A program made the translations under genes and the position numbers. Positions 35,562 to 44,782 of a stretch of 64,000 nt of DNA are shown here, in pieces. The notes under the pieces are model-generated. The model saw nothing but the letters and a program-made list of their open reading frames with translations. It ran no database searches and was not told where the DNA came from. Source of the stretch: Alphaproteobacteria bacterium (GTDB lineage Bacteria > Pseudomonadota > Alphaproteobacteria > Rhodobacterales > Rhodobacteraceae); NCBI GenBank assembly GCA_030426685.1, contig JAUHYC010000008.1, positions 1 to 64,000 of the forward strand, in the 5' to 3' direction. How positions within the stretch are numbered: position 1 is the stretch's first letter; each line of letters starts with the position of its first letter.

Positions 35562-37127
35562 ATGATCCTCAGGAACAGCGCCATTGGCCTGACCATGTTG
35601 CTTGTCGGTACCGCTCAGGCTGCCGAGTTCAAATGGGCCTCGACCACCGATCCGCAGACAATGGACCCGCACGCGGTTAACTCGGCGCCGGTACTTGGGT
35701 TCCTGAACAATGTCTACGAGGGGCTGGTCCGTCGCGGCAAAGATATGAGCGTTGAGCCTGCGCTGGCCGTTAGCTGGGAACCCATTGGCGACGGTGAAGG
35801 CTGGCGTTTCAAGCTGCGTGAGGGTGTCACCTTTCATGATGGCAGCAGCTTTGACGCGCAGGACGTGCTGTTCAGCTACCAGCGCGCCTCGGGCGAGGCT
35901 GCGGATACGCGCAGCTGGTTTGCGCCGGTCAGCGAGGTCAAGGTGGTGGATGACTATACCGTTGATTTCATGACCACCACGCCGAACCCATTGTTCCCGT
36001 CCTCAATCGCCAACTGGATGATTATGGATCAGGGCTGGACCGAGGCCAACGATGCCGTCGTTCCGGACAAGGAGACTGGCAACTACGCGACCATCAATGC
36101 CAATGGAACTGGGGCGTTTAAAGTCACCGAACGTGAACCGGGATTGAAGACGGTGTTGGAGCCGTTTGGCGGCTGGTGGGGCGATGCTGAACACAACATA
36201 ACCCGCGCCGAATTCAATCCGATCCAGAACCCGGCCACAGCCGTTGCGGCACTGCTGTCGGGAGATGTGGACATGATCAACCCGGTTCCGATTCAGGATG
36301 TCGCACGGCTGCAACAGAACGGGGATGTCAACGTCATTCAAGGGATTGAGGCACGCGTGATCATGCTGGGCTTCAGCCATGACGCCGAGACTCTGAAATA
36401 CACTGACGACGCGGGTAAGCCGAACCCGTTCCGAGATGCGCGCGTGCGCAAGGCTGTTGCGCAGGCCGTCAACGTGGATGCCATACTTGCCACGATCATG
36501 CGCGGCAATGCCGAACCCGCTTCACAGCTCGTCAGCCCGGCAATGAGCGGCTATTCCGGGGCCAACGCTGATCGCCCGGCCTTTGATGTGGAAGCCGCCA
36601 AGGCGCTGTTGGCCGAGGCAGGTTATGCCGATGGGTTCTCGTTTGGCCTGAAATGCCCTAATGATCGTTATCTGAATGACGAGGCCGTCTGTCAGGCCGT
36701 TGTCGGCATGCTGGCGCAAATCGGCATCACCGCAGAGCTGGACGCCATGCCGGTGCGCAATTACTGGCCGGAACTGCGCGAGGACAATTATGACATGTAC
36801 CTGCTGGGCTGGAGCCCTGGCACGTTTGACGCCGAACATCCAGTCCGCTTTCTTGTCGCCACCCCGAACGAAGAGAAAAAGCTGGGCAGCTGGAATTTCG
36901 GTGGTTTCTCAAATGCTCGGGTAGATGAGTTGCTGCCGATGATCCAGTCCGAGCTGGATCAGGCCAAACGTCAAGCCATGCTGGACGAAGTGGCGGCGAT
37001 CATACAGGACGAACAGGTTTATGTACCCATGTATGTCCAGCCGCTGGTCTGGGGTACACGGAGCAATGTCGAGCTGACACAGAGGCCCGACAATTTCTTT
37101 CTGTTGCGTTGGGTGACGGTGAATTGA
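35562..37127 (+). CDS. ABC transporter substrate-binding protein, peptide/nickel family (second)
   Basis: A protein of 521 residues from ATG 35562 after GGGAGAA. The signal peptide ends near AQA-AEF (residue 18). SBP_bac_5 motifs repeat those of the upstream protein (MDPHAVNSAP, FKLREGVTFHDGSSFDAQDV, NGTGAFKVTEREPG), so the two are paralogues from a tandem duplication that have diverged substantially. Two receptors with one permease set suggests a widened substrate range. It is followed by a 16-base palindrome and then the permease genes. Confidence 0.93.
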   Translation: MILRNSAIGLTMLLVGTAQAAEFKWASTTDPQTMDPHAVNSAPVLGFLNNVYEGLVRRGKDMSVEPALAVSWEPIGDGEGWRFKLREGVTFHDGSSFDAQDVLFSYQRASGEAADTRSWFAPVSEVKVVDDYTVDFMTTTPNPLFPSSIANWMIMDQGWTEANDAVVPDKETGNYATINANGTGAFKVTEREPGLKTVLEPFGGWWGDAEHNITRAEFNPIQNPATAVAALLSGDVDMINPVPIQDVARLQQNGDVNVIQGIEARVIMLGFSHDAETLKYTDDAGKPNPFRDARVRKAVAQAVNVDAILATIMRGNAEPASQLVSPAMSGYSGANADRPAFDVEAAKALLAEAGYADGFSFGLKCPNDRYLNDEAVCQAVVGMLAQIGITAELDAMPVRNYWPELREDNYDMYLLGWSPGTFDAEHPVRFLVATPNEEKKLGSWNFGGFSNARVDELLPMIQSELDQAKRQAMLDEVAAIIQDEQVYVPMYVQPLVWGTRSNVELTQRPDNFFLLRWVTVN

Positions 37128-37163
37128 TAGGCGGCAACGGCGCGTCGGTTTGATAGCGCTCTC

Positions 37164-37179
37164 TTGACCAATTGGTCAA
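37164..37179. promoter_or_regulatory. Perfect 16-base palindrome upstream of the permease genes
   Basis: TTGACCAATTGGTCAA reads the same on both strands and lies 37 bases before the permease start. Its inner ACCAATTGGT resembles GntR-family operators. The TTGA arms are eight bases apart, so it does not fit the FNR consensus. It is probably an operator for an unlinked regulator, since no regulator is encoded in this cluster. Confidence 0.65.
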
Positions 37180-37215
37180 AGGCAGCCTAGAGACACCGAT
37201 CAACGAGGGAAACGA

Positions 37216-38193
37216 ATGTTCGCATATATCGTCCGAAGGATGTTCCAGTCCGTCATCGTCTTGCTGGTGGTGGGATTGGTGGCTTTTTCGATGTTCCGCT
37301 TTGTCGGCGACCCGATCGACAATATGCTGGGGCAGGAGCGTACGCAGGCTGACATCGATCGTCTACGGACCGAACTGGGCCTGGATCAGCCATTTGTGGT
37401 GCAATACGCCAAGTTTCTGCAAGGCGCGGTTCAGGGTAATTTCGGTGTGTCCTATCGTCAGGGGCGGCCTGTTTCGACGATCCTGATCGAACGCGCTCCG
37501 GCTACGCTGGAACTTGCCTTTGTGTCCGGATTTCTGGCGATTACGTTGGGTATCGCCCTTGGCGTTTTCACCGCGATCCGACGACAAGGGATCGCGGCAA
37601 ATGTGATCATGACGGTCAGTCTGATCGGGGTGTCTTTGCCCACGTTCCTCATAGGCATCCTACTGATATACATCTTCTCGGTCGAACTTGACCTGTTGCC
37701 CAGCTTCGGGAGGGGCGAGACCGTTATGATCGGCAGCTGGTCCACGGGGTTCCTGACAGCGTCGGGCCTCAAGGCATTGATTTTGCCTGCTATTACGCTC
37801 GGCCTCTATCAGATGACGCTGATCATGCGATTGGTCCGCTCCGAGATGCTGGAGGTTCTGCGGGCCGACTACGTCCGCTTTGCCCGCGCTCGAGGGCTAT
37901 CGGAACGAGTGATCAATTTCCGCCACGCGCTGAAGAACACTCTGGTACCGGTGATCACTATCACGGGTCTGCAGTTGGGATCTATCATCGCCTTTGCCAT
38001 CATCACCGAGACGGTGTTCCAGTGGCCCGGCGTGGGTCTGTTGTTCATCAACGCGATTCAGTTCGTGGATATCCCCGTTATGGCGGCCTATCTGATGCTG
38101 ATCTCGGTGATGTTCGTGACGATCAACCTGATTGTCGATCTCCTTTACTATGCCATTGACCCGCGCCTGCGTGTCGACGCGAGGGCTACATGA
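37216..38193 (+). CDS. ABC transporter permease, DppB-like
   Basis: A protein of 325 residues with six membrane helices and the EAA loop ADYVRFARARGLSERVINFR that docks to the ATPase. The N-terminus MFAYIVRRMFQSVIVLLVV is typical of DppB/OppB subunits. GAGGGAAACGA precedes the ATG. The stop overlaps the next permease start by four bases (ATGA). Confidence 0.94.
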   Translation: MFAYIVRRMFQSVIVLLVVGLVAFSMFRFVGDPIDNMLGQERTQADIDRLRTELGLDQPFVVQYAKFLQGAVQGNFGVSYRQGRPVSTILIERAPATLELAFVSGFLAITLGIALGVFTAIRRQGIAANVIMTVSLIGVSLPTFLIGILLIYIFSVELDLLPSFGRGETVMIGSWSTGFLTASGLKALILPAITLGLYQMTLIMRLVRSEMLEVLRADYVRFARARGLSERVINFRHALKNTLVPVITITGLQLGSIIAFAIITETVFQWPGVGLLFINAIQFVDIPVMAAYLMLISVMFVTINLIVDLLYYAIDPRLRVDARAT

Positions 38194-39140
38194 CCGATAC
38201 GATGGAAACAACGAAATCCGCACCCAAGTCGCGCTTGGCCAAGTTCTGGGACAGTGATTTTGCCTGGTCGTTCCGACACTCTCCCGTGGCCGTGATCGCA
38301 TCGCTGGTTGTGGTTGTACTGGTCTTGGCGGCGATCTTTGCACCGCTAATCGCGCCCTACAATCCGTTTGATCCGGCCACCTTGAACCTGATGAATGGCT
38401 TCACCCCACCGGGCACGCCCAATGCGTTCACACAAGAGACCTTTCTGCTGGGCACAGACGATCAGGGGCGTGATGTGTTTTCGACGATCCTCTACGGACT
38501 GCGCATTTCGCTGTTCGTCGGCGTCTCAGCCGTGTTGCTGGCGCTGATCATCGGGGTCATCCTCGGGCTGATCGCGGCCTATTTCGGTGGCTGGATCGAG
38601 ACGCTGATTATGCGGATCGCGGATGTTCAGCTGACCTTTCCTGCCATTCTGGTGGCGATGCTGATCTTTGGGATCGCCAAGGGGATCACCCCGCCTGAAT
38701 ACCGCGACGAGATGGCGATCTATGTTTTGATCATCGCCATTGCTCTGTCAGACTGGGTGCAGTTTGCGCGCGTAGTCCGCGGAGCAGCCCTGGTTGAGAA
38801 GAACAAGGAATACGTGCAAGCCGCACGCCTGATCGGTCGCGGTTCCTTCCCGATCATGTTCCGCCACATCCTGCCCAATGTCCTCAGCCCGGTTCTGGTC
38901 ATTGCCACCATCTCGCTGGCGCTGGCCATCATTGCCGAGGCAACACTCAGCTTCTTGGGCGTTGGTGCCCCACCAACCCAACCGTCGCTTGGAACGCTCA
39001 TTCGCATCGGGCAGGGTTTCCTGTTTTCGGGCGAGTGGTGGATCCTGTTTTTCCCGGCTTGCACACTTCTGGCCCTTGCCCTGTCGGTCAACCTGCTGGG
39101 CGACTGGCTGCGCGACGCGTTGAACCCCAAACTGCGGTGA
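38190..39140 (+). CDS. ABC transporter permease, DppC-like
   Basis: A protein of 316 residues: a cytosolic N-terminal arm of about 30 residues, six helices and the EAA loop EYVQAARLIGRGSFPIMFRH. The periplasmic loop GTDDQGRDVFSTILYGLRIS is the usual DppC/OppC signature. It forms the channel with the DppB-like subunit, with which it overlaps by four bases. Confidence 0.94.
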   Translation: MTDTMETTKSAPKSRLAKFWDSDFAWSFRHSPVAVIASLVVVVLVLAAIFAPLIAPYNPFDPATLNLMNGFTPPGTPNAFTQETFLLGTDDQGRDVFSTILYGLRISLFVGVSAVLLALIIGVILGLIAAYFGGWIETLIMRIADVQLTFPAILVAMLIFGIAKGITPPEYRDEMAIYVLIIAIALSDWVQFARVVRGAALVEKNKEYVQAARLIGRGSFPIMFRHILPNVLSPVLVIATISLALAIIAEATLSFLGVGAPPTQPSLGTLIRIGQGFLFSGEWWILFFPACTLLALALSVNLLGDWLRDALNPKLR

Positions 39141-39144
39141 CTTC

Positions 39145-40857
39145 ATGAGCCTTCTGACCATCCAAGACCTCACCGTCGAATTCCCGACCCGCCGCCAGTT
39201 GTTCACGGCGGTGGACCACGCCAGCCTGTCGGTCGAACCCGGCGAAATTCACGGACTGGTGGGGGAATCCGGGGCCGGAAAATCCACCATCGGCGCGGCT
39301 GTCATGGGCTTGCTGGAGCGTCCCGGTCGCATTGCAGGCGGCCAGATCAAGCTGGGCGGCGATCAGATCAGCGGGATTGATGTCGAGGCAATGCGCGGGC
39401 TGCGCGGCAAGAAGATTTCGATGATCTTTCAGGACCCGCTGACCTCGCTGAACCCGCTATTCACGGTGCGCGAGCAACTCGTCGAGACGATACAGGCCCA
39501 TCTGGGTGGTTCCGAGGCCGAAGCCAACAAACGCGCCCGCGACCTCATTGACCGCGTTGGCATCCCCGATCCGGATACACGGCTGGACCAATACCCGCAC
39601 CAGTTCTCGGGCGGGATGCGGCAGCGTGTCGTCATCGCGCTTGCGCTATGCACCGAGCCTGACGTGATCATCGCGGATGAGCCCACGACCGCGCTGGATG
39701 TTTCGGTTCAGGCACAAATCCTGGACCTGATCAAAGAGCTGGCGCAGGAACGTCAGGTGGGTGTCATCCTGATCACCCACGATATGGGCGTTATCGCAGA
39801 TACGACCGACCGCGTGACAGTGATGTATGCGGGTAAGGTGGTTGAAAGCGGTACCACGGCTCAGGTGATGGGCCAGCCGCAGCACGAGTACACCAAGTCT
39901 CTGATCGCCGCCGTGCCGCGCCCGACGCTGAAGCTGCATCGCTTTCCTCAGATCAGCTATGGCGGGCGCGAAACGCGCTTCGCGATCGAGGATATGGCGC
40001 GTCACTGGCCCAAAGTGGACAACGATACCAGCAAACCGGTTTACGAGATCCGCAATCTAACCAAGAAATTCCTGCAGCGACGCGGGTTGCTGCCTTGGGA
40101 CCGGACCTATTTCACCGCCGTCGATGATGTCAGCTTTGACATCCAGGCTGGCGAGGTTTTTGGGGTTGTCGGTGAATCCGGTTCGGGCAAGTCCACGGTC
40201 GCGCGGATGATTGCGGGGCTTTATCCAGTGGACGGCGGCACCATCAGTTTCCAAGGGAAACTGGTCAGTGATCTGAGCGACCGCGCGGTTCAGGACGAAT
40301 ACCGCAAGAACATTCAGATGATTTTTCAGGATCCTTACTCTTCGCTCAACCCCCGGATGCGGGTGGATGAGATCGTGGCCGAGCCGATCCGCCATCACAA
40401 ACTGATGAGTGGGACCGATATCAAGCGCCGCGTGGATGAGTTGCTGGATCAGGTGGGTCTGGGCCATGAGGCGGGTCAGAAATACCCACATGAGTTTTCC
40501 GGCGGTCAGCGGCAGCGGATTTCAATCGCGCGCGCCTTGGCGACCCAGCCGCGCTTTTTGATCTGCGATGAGCCGACAAGCGCGCTGGATGTCTCGATTC
40601 AGGCGCAGATTTTGAACATCCTGAAGGATTTGCAGGAACATCTGGGCCTGACGATGCTGTTCATCAGCCACGATCTTCCTGTAGTGCGTCAGATGTGTGA
40701 CCGGGTTGCGGTCATGAAGCAGGGCCAGATGGTTGAAATTCAGGAAACCAGTGATCTGTTCGCCAATCCACAGACGGATTATGCGCGGGAGTTGTTACGA
40801 CTGATGCCAAAGCTCGACGATCTGTCGACCGATGGGCTGGGTGAGCGTGAGGAATAG
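39145..40857 (+). CDS. ABC transporter ATP-binding protein, fused DppD-DppF
   Basis: A protein of 570 residues with two complete nucleotide-binding domains in one chain. The first has [14 protein letters not shown] and [15 protein letters not shown], the second [14 protein letters not shown] and [15 protein letters not shown], each with Walker B ([23 protein letters not shown]). The short linker after each carries the oligopeptide-transport C-terminal extension. One chain replaces the usual DppD/DppF pair and energises both permeases. Both sites look catalytically competent. It is the last gene of the importer operon. Confidence 0.94.
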   Translation: MSLLTIQDLTVEFPTRRQLFTAVDHASLSVEPGEIHGLVGESGAGKSTIGAAVMGLLERPGRIAGGQIKLGGDQISGIDVEAMRGLRGKKISMIFQDPLTSLNPLFTVREQLVETIQAHLGGSEAEANKRARDLIDRVGIPDPDTRLDQYPHQFSGGMRQRVVIALALCTEPDVIIADEPTTALDVSVQAQILDLIKELAQERQVGVILITHDMGVIADTTDRVTVMYAGKVVESGTTAQVMGQPQHEYTKSLIAAVPRPTLKLHRFPQISYGGRETRFAIEDMARHWPKVDNDTSKPVYEIRNLTKKFLQRRGLLPWDRTYFTAVDDVSFDIQAGEVFGVVGESGSGKSTVARMIAGLYPVDGGTISFQGKLVSDLSDRAVQDEYRKNIQMIFQDPYSSLNPRMRVDEIVAEPIRHHKLMSGTDIKRRVDELLDQVGLGHEAGQKYPHEFSGGQRQRISIARALATQPRFLICDEPTSALDVSIQAQILNILKDLQEHLGLTMLFISHDLPVVRQMCDRVAVMKQGQMVEIQETSDLFANPQTDYARELLRLMPKLDDLSTDGLGEREE

Positions 40858-40868
40858 ATATTTTGAAC

Positions 40869-40903
40869 GCAGCGTCTGACGCGTGTGTATCGTCAGGCGC
40901 TGC
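40869..40903. terminator. Stem-loop between convergent transporter genes
   Basis: GCAGCGTCTGACG pairs with CGTCAGGCGCTGC with one G-T pair and a nine-base loop. No strong T run follows on either strand, so it may block read-through weakly in both directions or need another factor. Confidence 0.45.
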
Positions 40904-40910
40904 GCTTAAA

Positions 40911-41681
40911 TCAAAGGCCCCATTTCTTGCGGTTCTCCTCAAAAAACCCCTCCGCCTTTTTCACCTCGATCCAATTGTTCACATAGTTGATCCATACCTG
41001 ATCGCTTTGCGGCAACAACATGGCGATGGGTGAGGGCGACCGAGGGCCGGCGTTCTTCACGCGCACGACGGGGAATTTTTCTTCAAGTGTCGAACCTTCG
41101 ATATTGGAGGTGATGAATACATCCGCCCGGCCCGCCAGCACTTCTTGAAAGCCGCGTGCCGGGGCCTCGACCACCTTGATGTCAGCATTCGGAAACCATT
41201 CGCGCACCCGCTTTTCAAAGGTTGTGCCCAATGTTGTGGCAACCTTCACGTCCGGCTGATTGATCGACTCGTACCCGTCGAACCTGTCGGCCTTGTCTTT
41301 GGTTGTGTAGGGAAAGAGTTCCACAGCGATGTAGCTGTCCGAAAAACCCGCAACCTTCATCCGCGGTGGTGAGATCGAGGCTGAACCGGTGATGTGATAT
41401 TTGCCCGCAACCACGCCGTTGACCAGTGTTTTCCAGTCTGTCGGAACGTATTCAACCTCAACCCCCAGATCGGCGGCCAGTGCGTTCATGATGTCGATAT
41501 CGTATCCCTTGTAGCTGTTGGTCGCCGGATCGCGTAACGACATCGGGTTCCAGTCCCCCGTTGTGCCCACTTTCAGAACTCCGGAATCCAGCACCTCATT
41601 CAGCGCAGATTGCGCCTGAGCGGCCGTGCTGACCACAAGCCCAAGCACCGCGGCGGCGGCAACATAGAAAAAGCGTTTCAT
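40911..41681 (-). CDS. Polar-amino-acid-type ABC substrate-binding protein (SBP_bac_3)
   Basis: A protein of 256 residues with a signal peptide ending near AQA-QS (residue 24). The SBP_bac_3 fold has the N-terminal LDSGVLKVGTTGDWNPMSLR and YKGYDIDIMNALAADLGVEV, similar to cyclohexadienyl-dehydratase-like (PheC) binding proteins. TGSASISPPRM fits the amino-acid carboxylate contact region (the usual Arg after T). It is divergent from the ATPase and permease genes at 41799-43294, with which it forms a complete importer. With phnW nearby an aminophosphonate substrate is conceivable, but an amino acid is the default. Confidence 0.9.
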   Translation of the reverse strand: MKRFFYVAAAAVLGLVVSTAAQAQSALNEVLDSGVLKVGTTGDWNPMSLRDPATNSYKGYDIDIMNALAADLGVEVEYVPTDWKTLVNGVVAGKYHITGSASISPPRMKVAGFSDSYIAVELFPYTTKDKADRFDGYESINQPDVKVATTLGTTFEKRVREWFPNADIKVVEAPARGFQEVLAGRADVFITSNIEGSTLEEKFPVVRVKNAGPRSPSPIAMLLPQSDQVWINYVNNWIEVKKAEGFFEENRKKWGL

Positions 41682-41798
41682 GTATTTCTCCCGTTGGTGG
41701 CGTTAAGCGGTTGACGCTACATTGTTTCTTGATCTGAGCGTAAAGACAAAGTTAACCTCATGCAAATATTTGACCAGAAAACAAAGGCAGGCCCGTAA

Positions 41799-42527
41799 AT
41801 GCCGGATGCTGCGATCGAGCTTGTCGGTGTGAACAAATGGTTCGATACGTTTCACGTTCTCAAAGATATCAACCTGACGGTGAACAGCGGTGAAAAGGTT
41901 GTGATTTGTGGCCCTTCCGGGTCCGGAAAGTCCACGGTGGTGCGCTGTATCAGCCGGCTTGAGAAGCATCAGAAGGGTACGATCCGCATCGATGGGGTCG
42001 AGTTGACGGATGATGCCAGGATCGGTTCCGAGGTCGGTATGGTGTTTCAGCAATTCAACCTGTTTCCGCACCTGACGGTGCTGGAAAACCTGACCCTTGG
42101 TCCGATCAAGGCACGCGGCCTTTCGCGAAAAGAAGCCGAGGACAAAGCGCGCCACTACCTTGAACGTGTGCACATTCCCGAACAGGCCGAAAAGCGCCCC
42201 ATTCAACTGTCAGGCGGTCAACAGCAGCGTGTTGCCATCGCGCGGTCGTTGTGCATGGAACCTCGGGTTCTGCTGTTTGACGAACCCACCTCGGCGCTGG
42301 ACCCCGAGATGATTTCGGAGGTGCTGGAGGTGATGGCCGAACTGGCGCATGAGGGCATGACCATGGTGGTTGTCACGCATGAGATGGGCTTTGCCCGCAA
42401 GGTGGCTGACAAGATGATCTTCATGGATGCCGGAGAGATCGTGGAAGAGGGGCGCCCAGAGCATTTCTTCACCAACCCCAAATCCGAGCGGTGCCGCAAA
42501 TTCCTCAGCCAAATCCTGCAACATTGA
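41799..42527 (+). CDS. Amino acid ABC transporter ATP-binding protein (GlnQ-like)
   Basis: A protein of 242 residues. Walker [11 protein letters not shown]-loop [11 protein letters not shown], signature [15 protein letters not shown], Walker [13 protein letters not shown] and switch His in [10 protein letters not shown] are all intact. It is the ATPase of the polar-amino-acid uptake class, cytosolic face of the membrane. It is followed by the permease gene after eight bases. The divergent SBP_bac_3 gene completes the system. Confidence 0.94.
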   Translation: MPDAAIELVGVNKWFDTFHVLKDINLTVNSGEKVVICGPSGSGKSTVVRCISRLEKHQKGTIRIDGVELTDDARIGSEVGMVFQQFNLFPHLTVLENLTLGPIKARGLSRKEAEDKARHYLERVHIPEQAEKRPIQLSGGQQQRVAIARSLCMEPRVLLFDEPTSALDPEMISEVLEVMAELAHEGMTMVVVTHEMGFARKVADKMIFMDAGEIVEEGRPEHFFTNPKSERCRKFLSQILQH

Positions 42528-42535
42528 GGGCGTCG

Positions 42536-43294
42536 ATGATAAAAATCTTGTTGATAGCGTCCTTAGTCCTACTGGTTGGGTGCTCGTCTTCGCAAAACTG
42601 GGGCTGGTATGTCATCGACCCGAGGACGGCCTCTGGCTGGACCAATGTAAAGTTCCTGATCTCTGGCATGGGTGCCACTATCCAAATCTCTCTGATTGCG
42701 GCGGTTATGTCGATTGTCATTGGGTTGCTGGTGGCGTTACCAGGCCTGTCGGAAAAGCGGGGCTGGCGGTACCTCAACCGGGTCTATGTTGAATTCATCC
42801 GCGCCATACCCCTTTTGCCGATGCTGTTCTGGGTCTTTTACGGTCTGCCGATTGTGTTCCAATCGATGGGCATGAGTATTCCCATCGACCCGTTTTGGGG
42901 CGCGATCATTACATTGGCGATTTCCGACAGCGCCTTTACGGCTGAAATCTACCGCGCGGGCATTCAATCAATTGCACGCGGACAGCGTGAGGCGGCGCAG
43001 ACCATCGGGTTAAACTACGTGCAGACCATGCGCTATGTGATCCTGCCACAGGCGATCCGGCGAATCCTGCCACCGTTGGCGAACCAGTTTATCTACATCG
43101 TAAAAATGAGCGCCTTTGCCAGCGTCATAGGAATGCAGGAACTCACGCGGCGAGCGAATGAACTGGTGGTGACGGAATACCGCCCGCTGGAGATCTATAC
43201 TCTGCTGGTCTTTGAGTACCTGATACTGGTTCTGATTATCAGTGCGGGTGTGCGCTGGCTGGAACGTCGCATGGGCGCGGATGAGCGCGGATAA
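42536..43294 (+). CDS. Amino acid ABC transporter permease (HisM/GlnP-like) with lipobox-like N-terminus
   Basis: A protein of 252 residues from ATG 42536. Membrane segments and the EAA loop GQREAAQTIGLNYVQTMRYV identify a polar-amino-acid permease. The N-terminus is odd: MIKILLIASLVLLVGCSSSQ looks like a lipoprotein signal with a lipobox ending LVGC, followed by NWGWYVIDP before the first ordinary transport helix. It may be a real lipidated end or simply a membrane helix with a chance cysteine. It is co-transcribed with the ATPase and an AhpD-like gene. Confidence 0.88.
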   Translation: MIKILLIASLVLLVGCSSSQNWGWYVIDPRTASGWTNVKFLISGMGATIQISLIAAVMSIVIGLLVALPGLSEKRGWRYLNRVYVEFIRAIPLLPMLFWVFYGLPIVFQSMGMSIPIDPFWGAIITLAISDSAFTAEIYRAGIQSIARGQREAAQTIGLNYVQTMRYVILPQAIRRILPPLANQFIYIVKMSAFASVIGMQELTRRANELVVTEYRPLEIYTLLVFEYLILVLIISAGVRWLERRMGADERG

Positions 43295-43305
43295 GGAGCA
43301 CACGC

Positions 43306-43641
43306 ATGGACTGGAAAGACTTCATGGCCGAGACCGAGGCCAATATCGGTACCTTCTCGAAAGAGGTCTCTGAAACCGTGCGGGGCTTTGGCATCATGGG
43401 CAAAGCCGCCAAGACCGATGGCGCTCTGAGCGAGAAAACCAAGGAGTTCATGGCACTTGGCATCGCAATAGCCACACGTTGCGACAGCTGTATTGGGTTT
43501 CATGTCAGGTCTCTGGTCCGGTTGGGTGCCACGCGTGAGGAAATGTGCGAAGCGCTGGCCATGGCGACTTACATGGGCGGTGGCCCCTCATATGCATTCA
43601 GCGCCAAGGCACTGAATGCATATGATGTGTTTTCACAGTAA
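43306..43641 (+). CDS. AhpD-like / carboxymuconolactone decarboxylase family protein
   Basis: A protein of 111 residues, all helical. The CDSCIGFHV motif supplies the redox pair Cys59 and Cys62 with the downstream His66, the AhpD proton-relay pattern. GATREEMCEALAMATYMGGG is the second family motif. Such proteins are small thiol-disulfide peroxidases or reductases, or decarboxylases if the cysteines are absent. It starts 11 bases after the permease stop with AAGGAG, so it is in the transporter operon. Its function there is unknown. Confidence 0.9.
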   Translation: MDWKDFMAETEANIGTFSKEVSETVRGFGIMGKAAKTDGALSEKTKEFMALGIAIATRCDSCIGFHVRSLVRLGATREEMCEALAMATYMGGGPSYAFSAKALNAYDVFSQ

Positions 43642-43777
43642 ACTCCCCGCGCCCTGATCCGACCGGAGCAGGTGCATTCACTGGGATCACGGCTTGGCAG
43701 TCCGCTTTGCTGAATAGCCATGTAGAGTTTGGCGAACCGGTTCTCGGAAATAAACCGGGCCCGAACCTTATAATGCT

Positions 43778-44662
43778 TCAGGTATCCCCCTGCTTCTTTG
43801 CCTGCACGTTTTTGACAAACTCCATGAATGCGCGGATGACCTTAACTTCATGGCGCTGCGTCAGGTAGATCATGCTTTCGCCCATTTGCAGGTCTGCATC
43901 CCTCAGTTCGATCTGGCGCAAACGATCGTCACGACCATACTCAGCGCGCGAGACAAAACCGATCCCAGCCCCCGAGGCGACAAGTTCGCGCACAGCCTCG
44001 CGCCCTTCGGCGACGATGGCGGGATCAAGCGTGATTTTTCTGCTGCGGGCCTCATCCTCAAGCTTTTGCCGCGTCTTTGAACCTTGTTCGCGAAAGATCA
44101 GGGGCAGATCTTTCAACTCTTTGAATGTGAGAGCGGTTGTCGTCTCGGGCAGCAATTCTCGCCCGGCAAAGGCCACGATATTGGACGCGCCGAGGTTGAG
44201 CATCGTCATATCCTTGCCAGGTGACGGGCTGCCGACAATCCCGATTTCTGCGTTGTATGACCTGAGTTCCTCCAGGATGTCATTGGTGTTGCCGGACCGC
44301 ACAACAATGGTGATTTTGGGGTACATTGCTCGAAAGGGTCCCAGAAAGTCGGTCAAGTGGTGGGCAGAATCAGCGATGATCCGCAATTCGCCGTCAATTG
44401 ACGCTTTGGATTCGGTTAAGTAATCCTCGATCTGATTTTCGATTTCAAAATACTGCTTGGTAAAGCGGAACAACTGCTCTCCCTCGGGGGTCAGAAAAAC
44501 GCGTTTACGTTCACGCTGAAACAGCAACAGATCATGATCTTGTTCCAGCTTCCGAACCTGCTCTGAAACTGCTGGCTGGGTTAGGAACAATGCTTCTGCG
44601 GCGCGGGAAAACCCGCCGTAGAGGGCAACGTTGTGAAAGGCTTTGAGCTGGCTGTGGCGCAT
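43778..44662 (-). CDS. LysR-family regulator, probable activator of phnWAY
   Basis: A protein of 294 residues: HTH in GGFSRAAEALFLTQPAVSEQ and a standard effector domain with DSAHHLTDFLGPFRAMYPKI. It is transcribed divergently from phnW across 120 bases that contain the palindrome TCTTATAATAAGA. LysR regulators adjacent to phnWAY or AEP transport genes are known to respond to AEP independently of phosphate starvation. That arrangement makes AEP or an intermediate the likely inducer here. No Pho box was noticed by eye. Confidence 0.9.
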   Translation of the reverse strand: MRHSQLKAFHNVALYGGFSRAAEALFLTQPAVSEQVRKLEQDHDLLLFQRERKRVFLTPEGEQLFRFTKQYFEIENQIEDYLTESKASIDGELRIIADSAHHLTDFLGPFRAMYPKITIVVRSGNTNDILEELRSYNAEIGIVGSPSPGKDMTMLNLGASNIVAFAGRELLPETTTALTFKELKDLPLIFREQGSKTRQKLEDEARSRKITLDPAIVAEGREAVRELVASGAGIGFVSRAEYGRDDRLRQIELRDADLQMGESMIYLTQRHEVKVIRAFMEFVKNVQAKKQGDT

Positions 44663-44693
44663 GTATCTATCCGGAAATCAGTCCATAGGTTTG

Positions 44694-44706
44694 TCTTATA
44701 ATAAGA
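44694..44706. promoter_or_regulatory. LysR-type operator between the LysR gene and phnW
   Basis: TCTTATAATAAGA is a perfect dyad around a single central A, of the CTTAT/ATAAG type bound by LysR proteins. It lies 32 bases from the LysR start and 77 bases from phnW. Confidence 0.65.
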
Positions 44707-44782
44707 TTGATATTCTCGATTTTACATATGGAGTATTGGGTTGCAAATGTTGTGTTGGAGCTGAGGTATTTGAGGGATTGAG

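Noticed and set aside
37164-37179. TTGACCAATTGGTCAA as an FNR box
   Set aside because: The TTGA and TCAA arms are eight bases apart, while FNR-family sites have six. It was kept as an unassigned operator.
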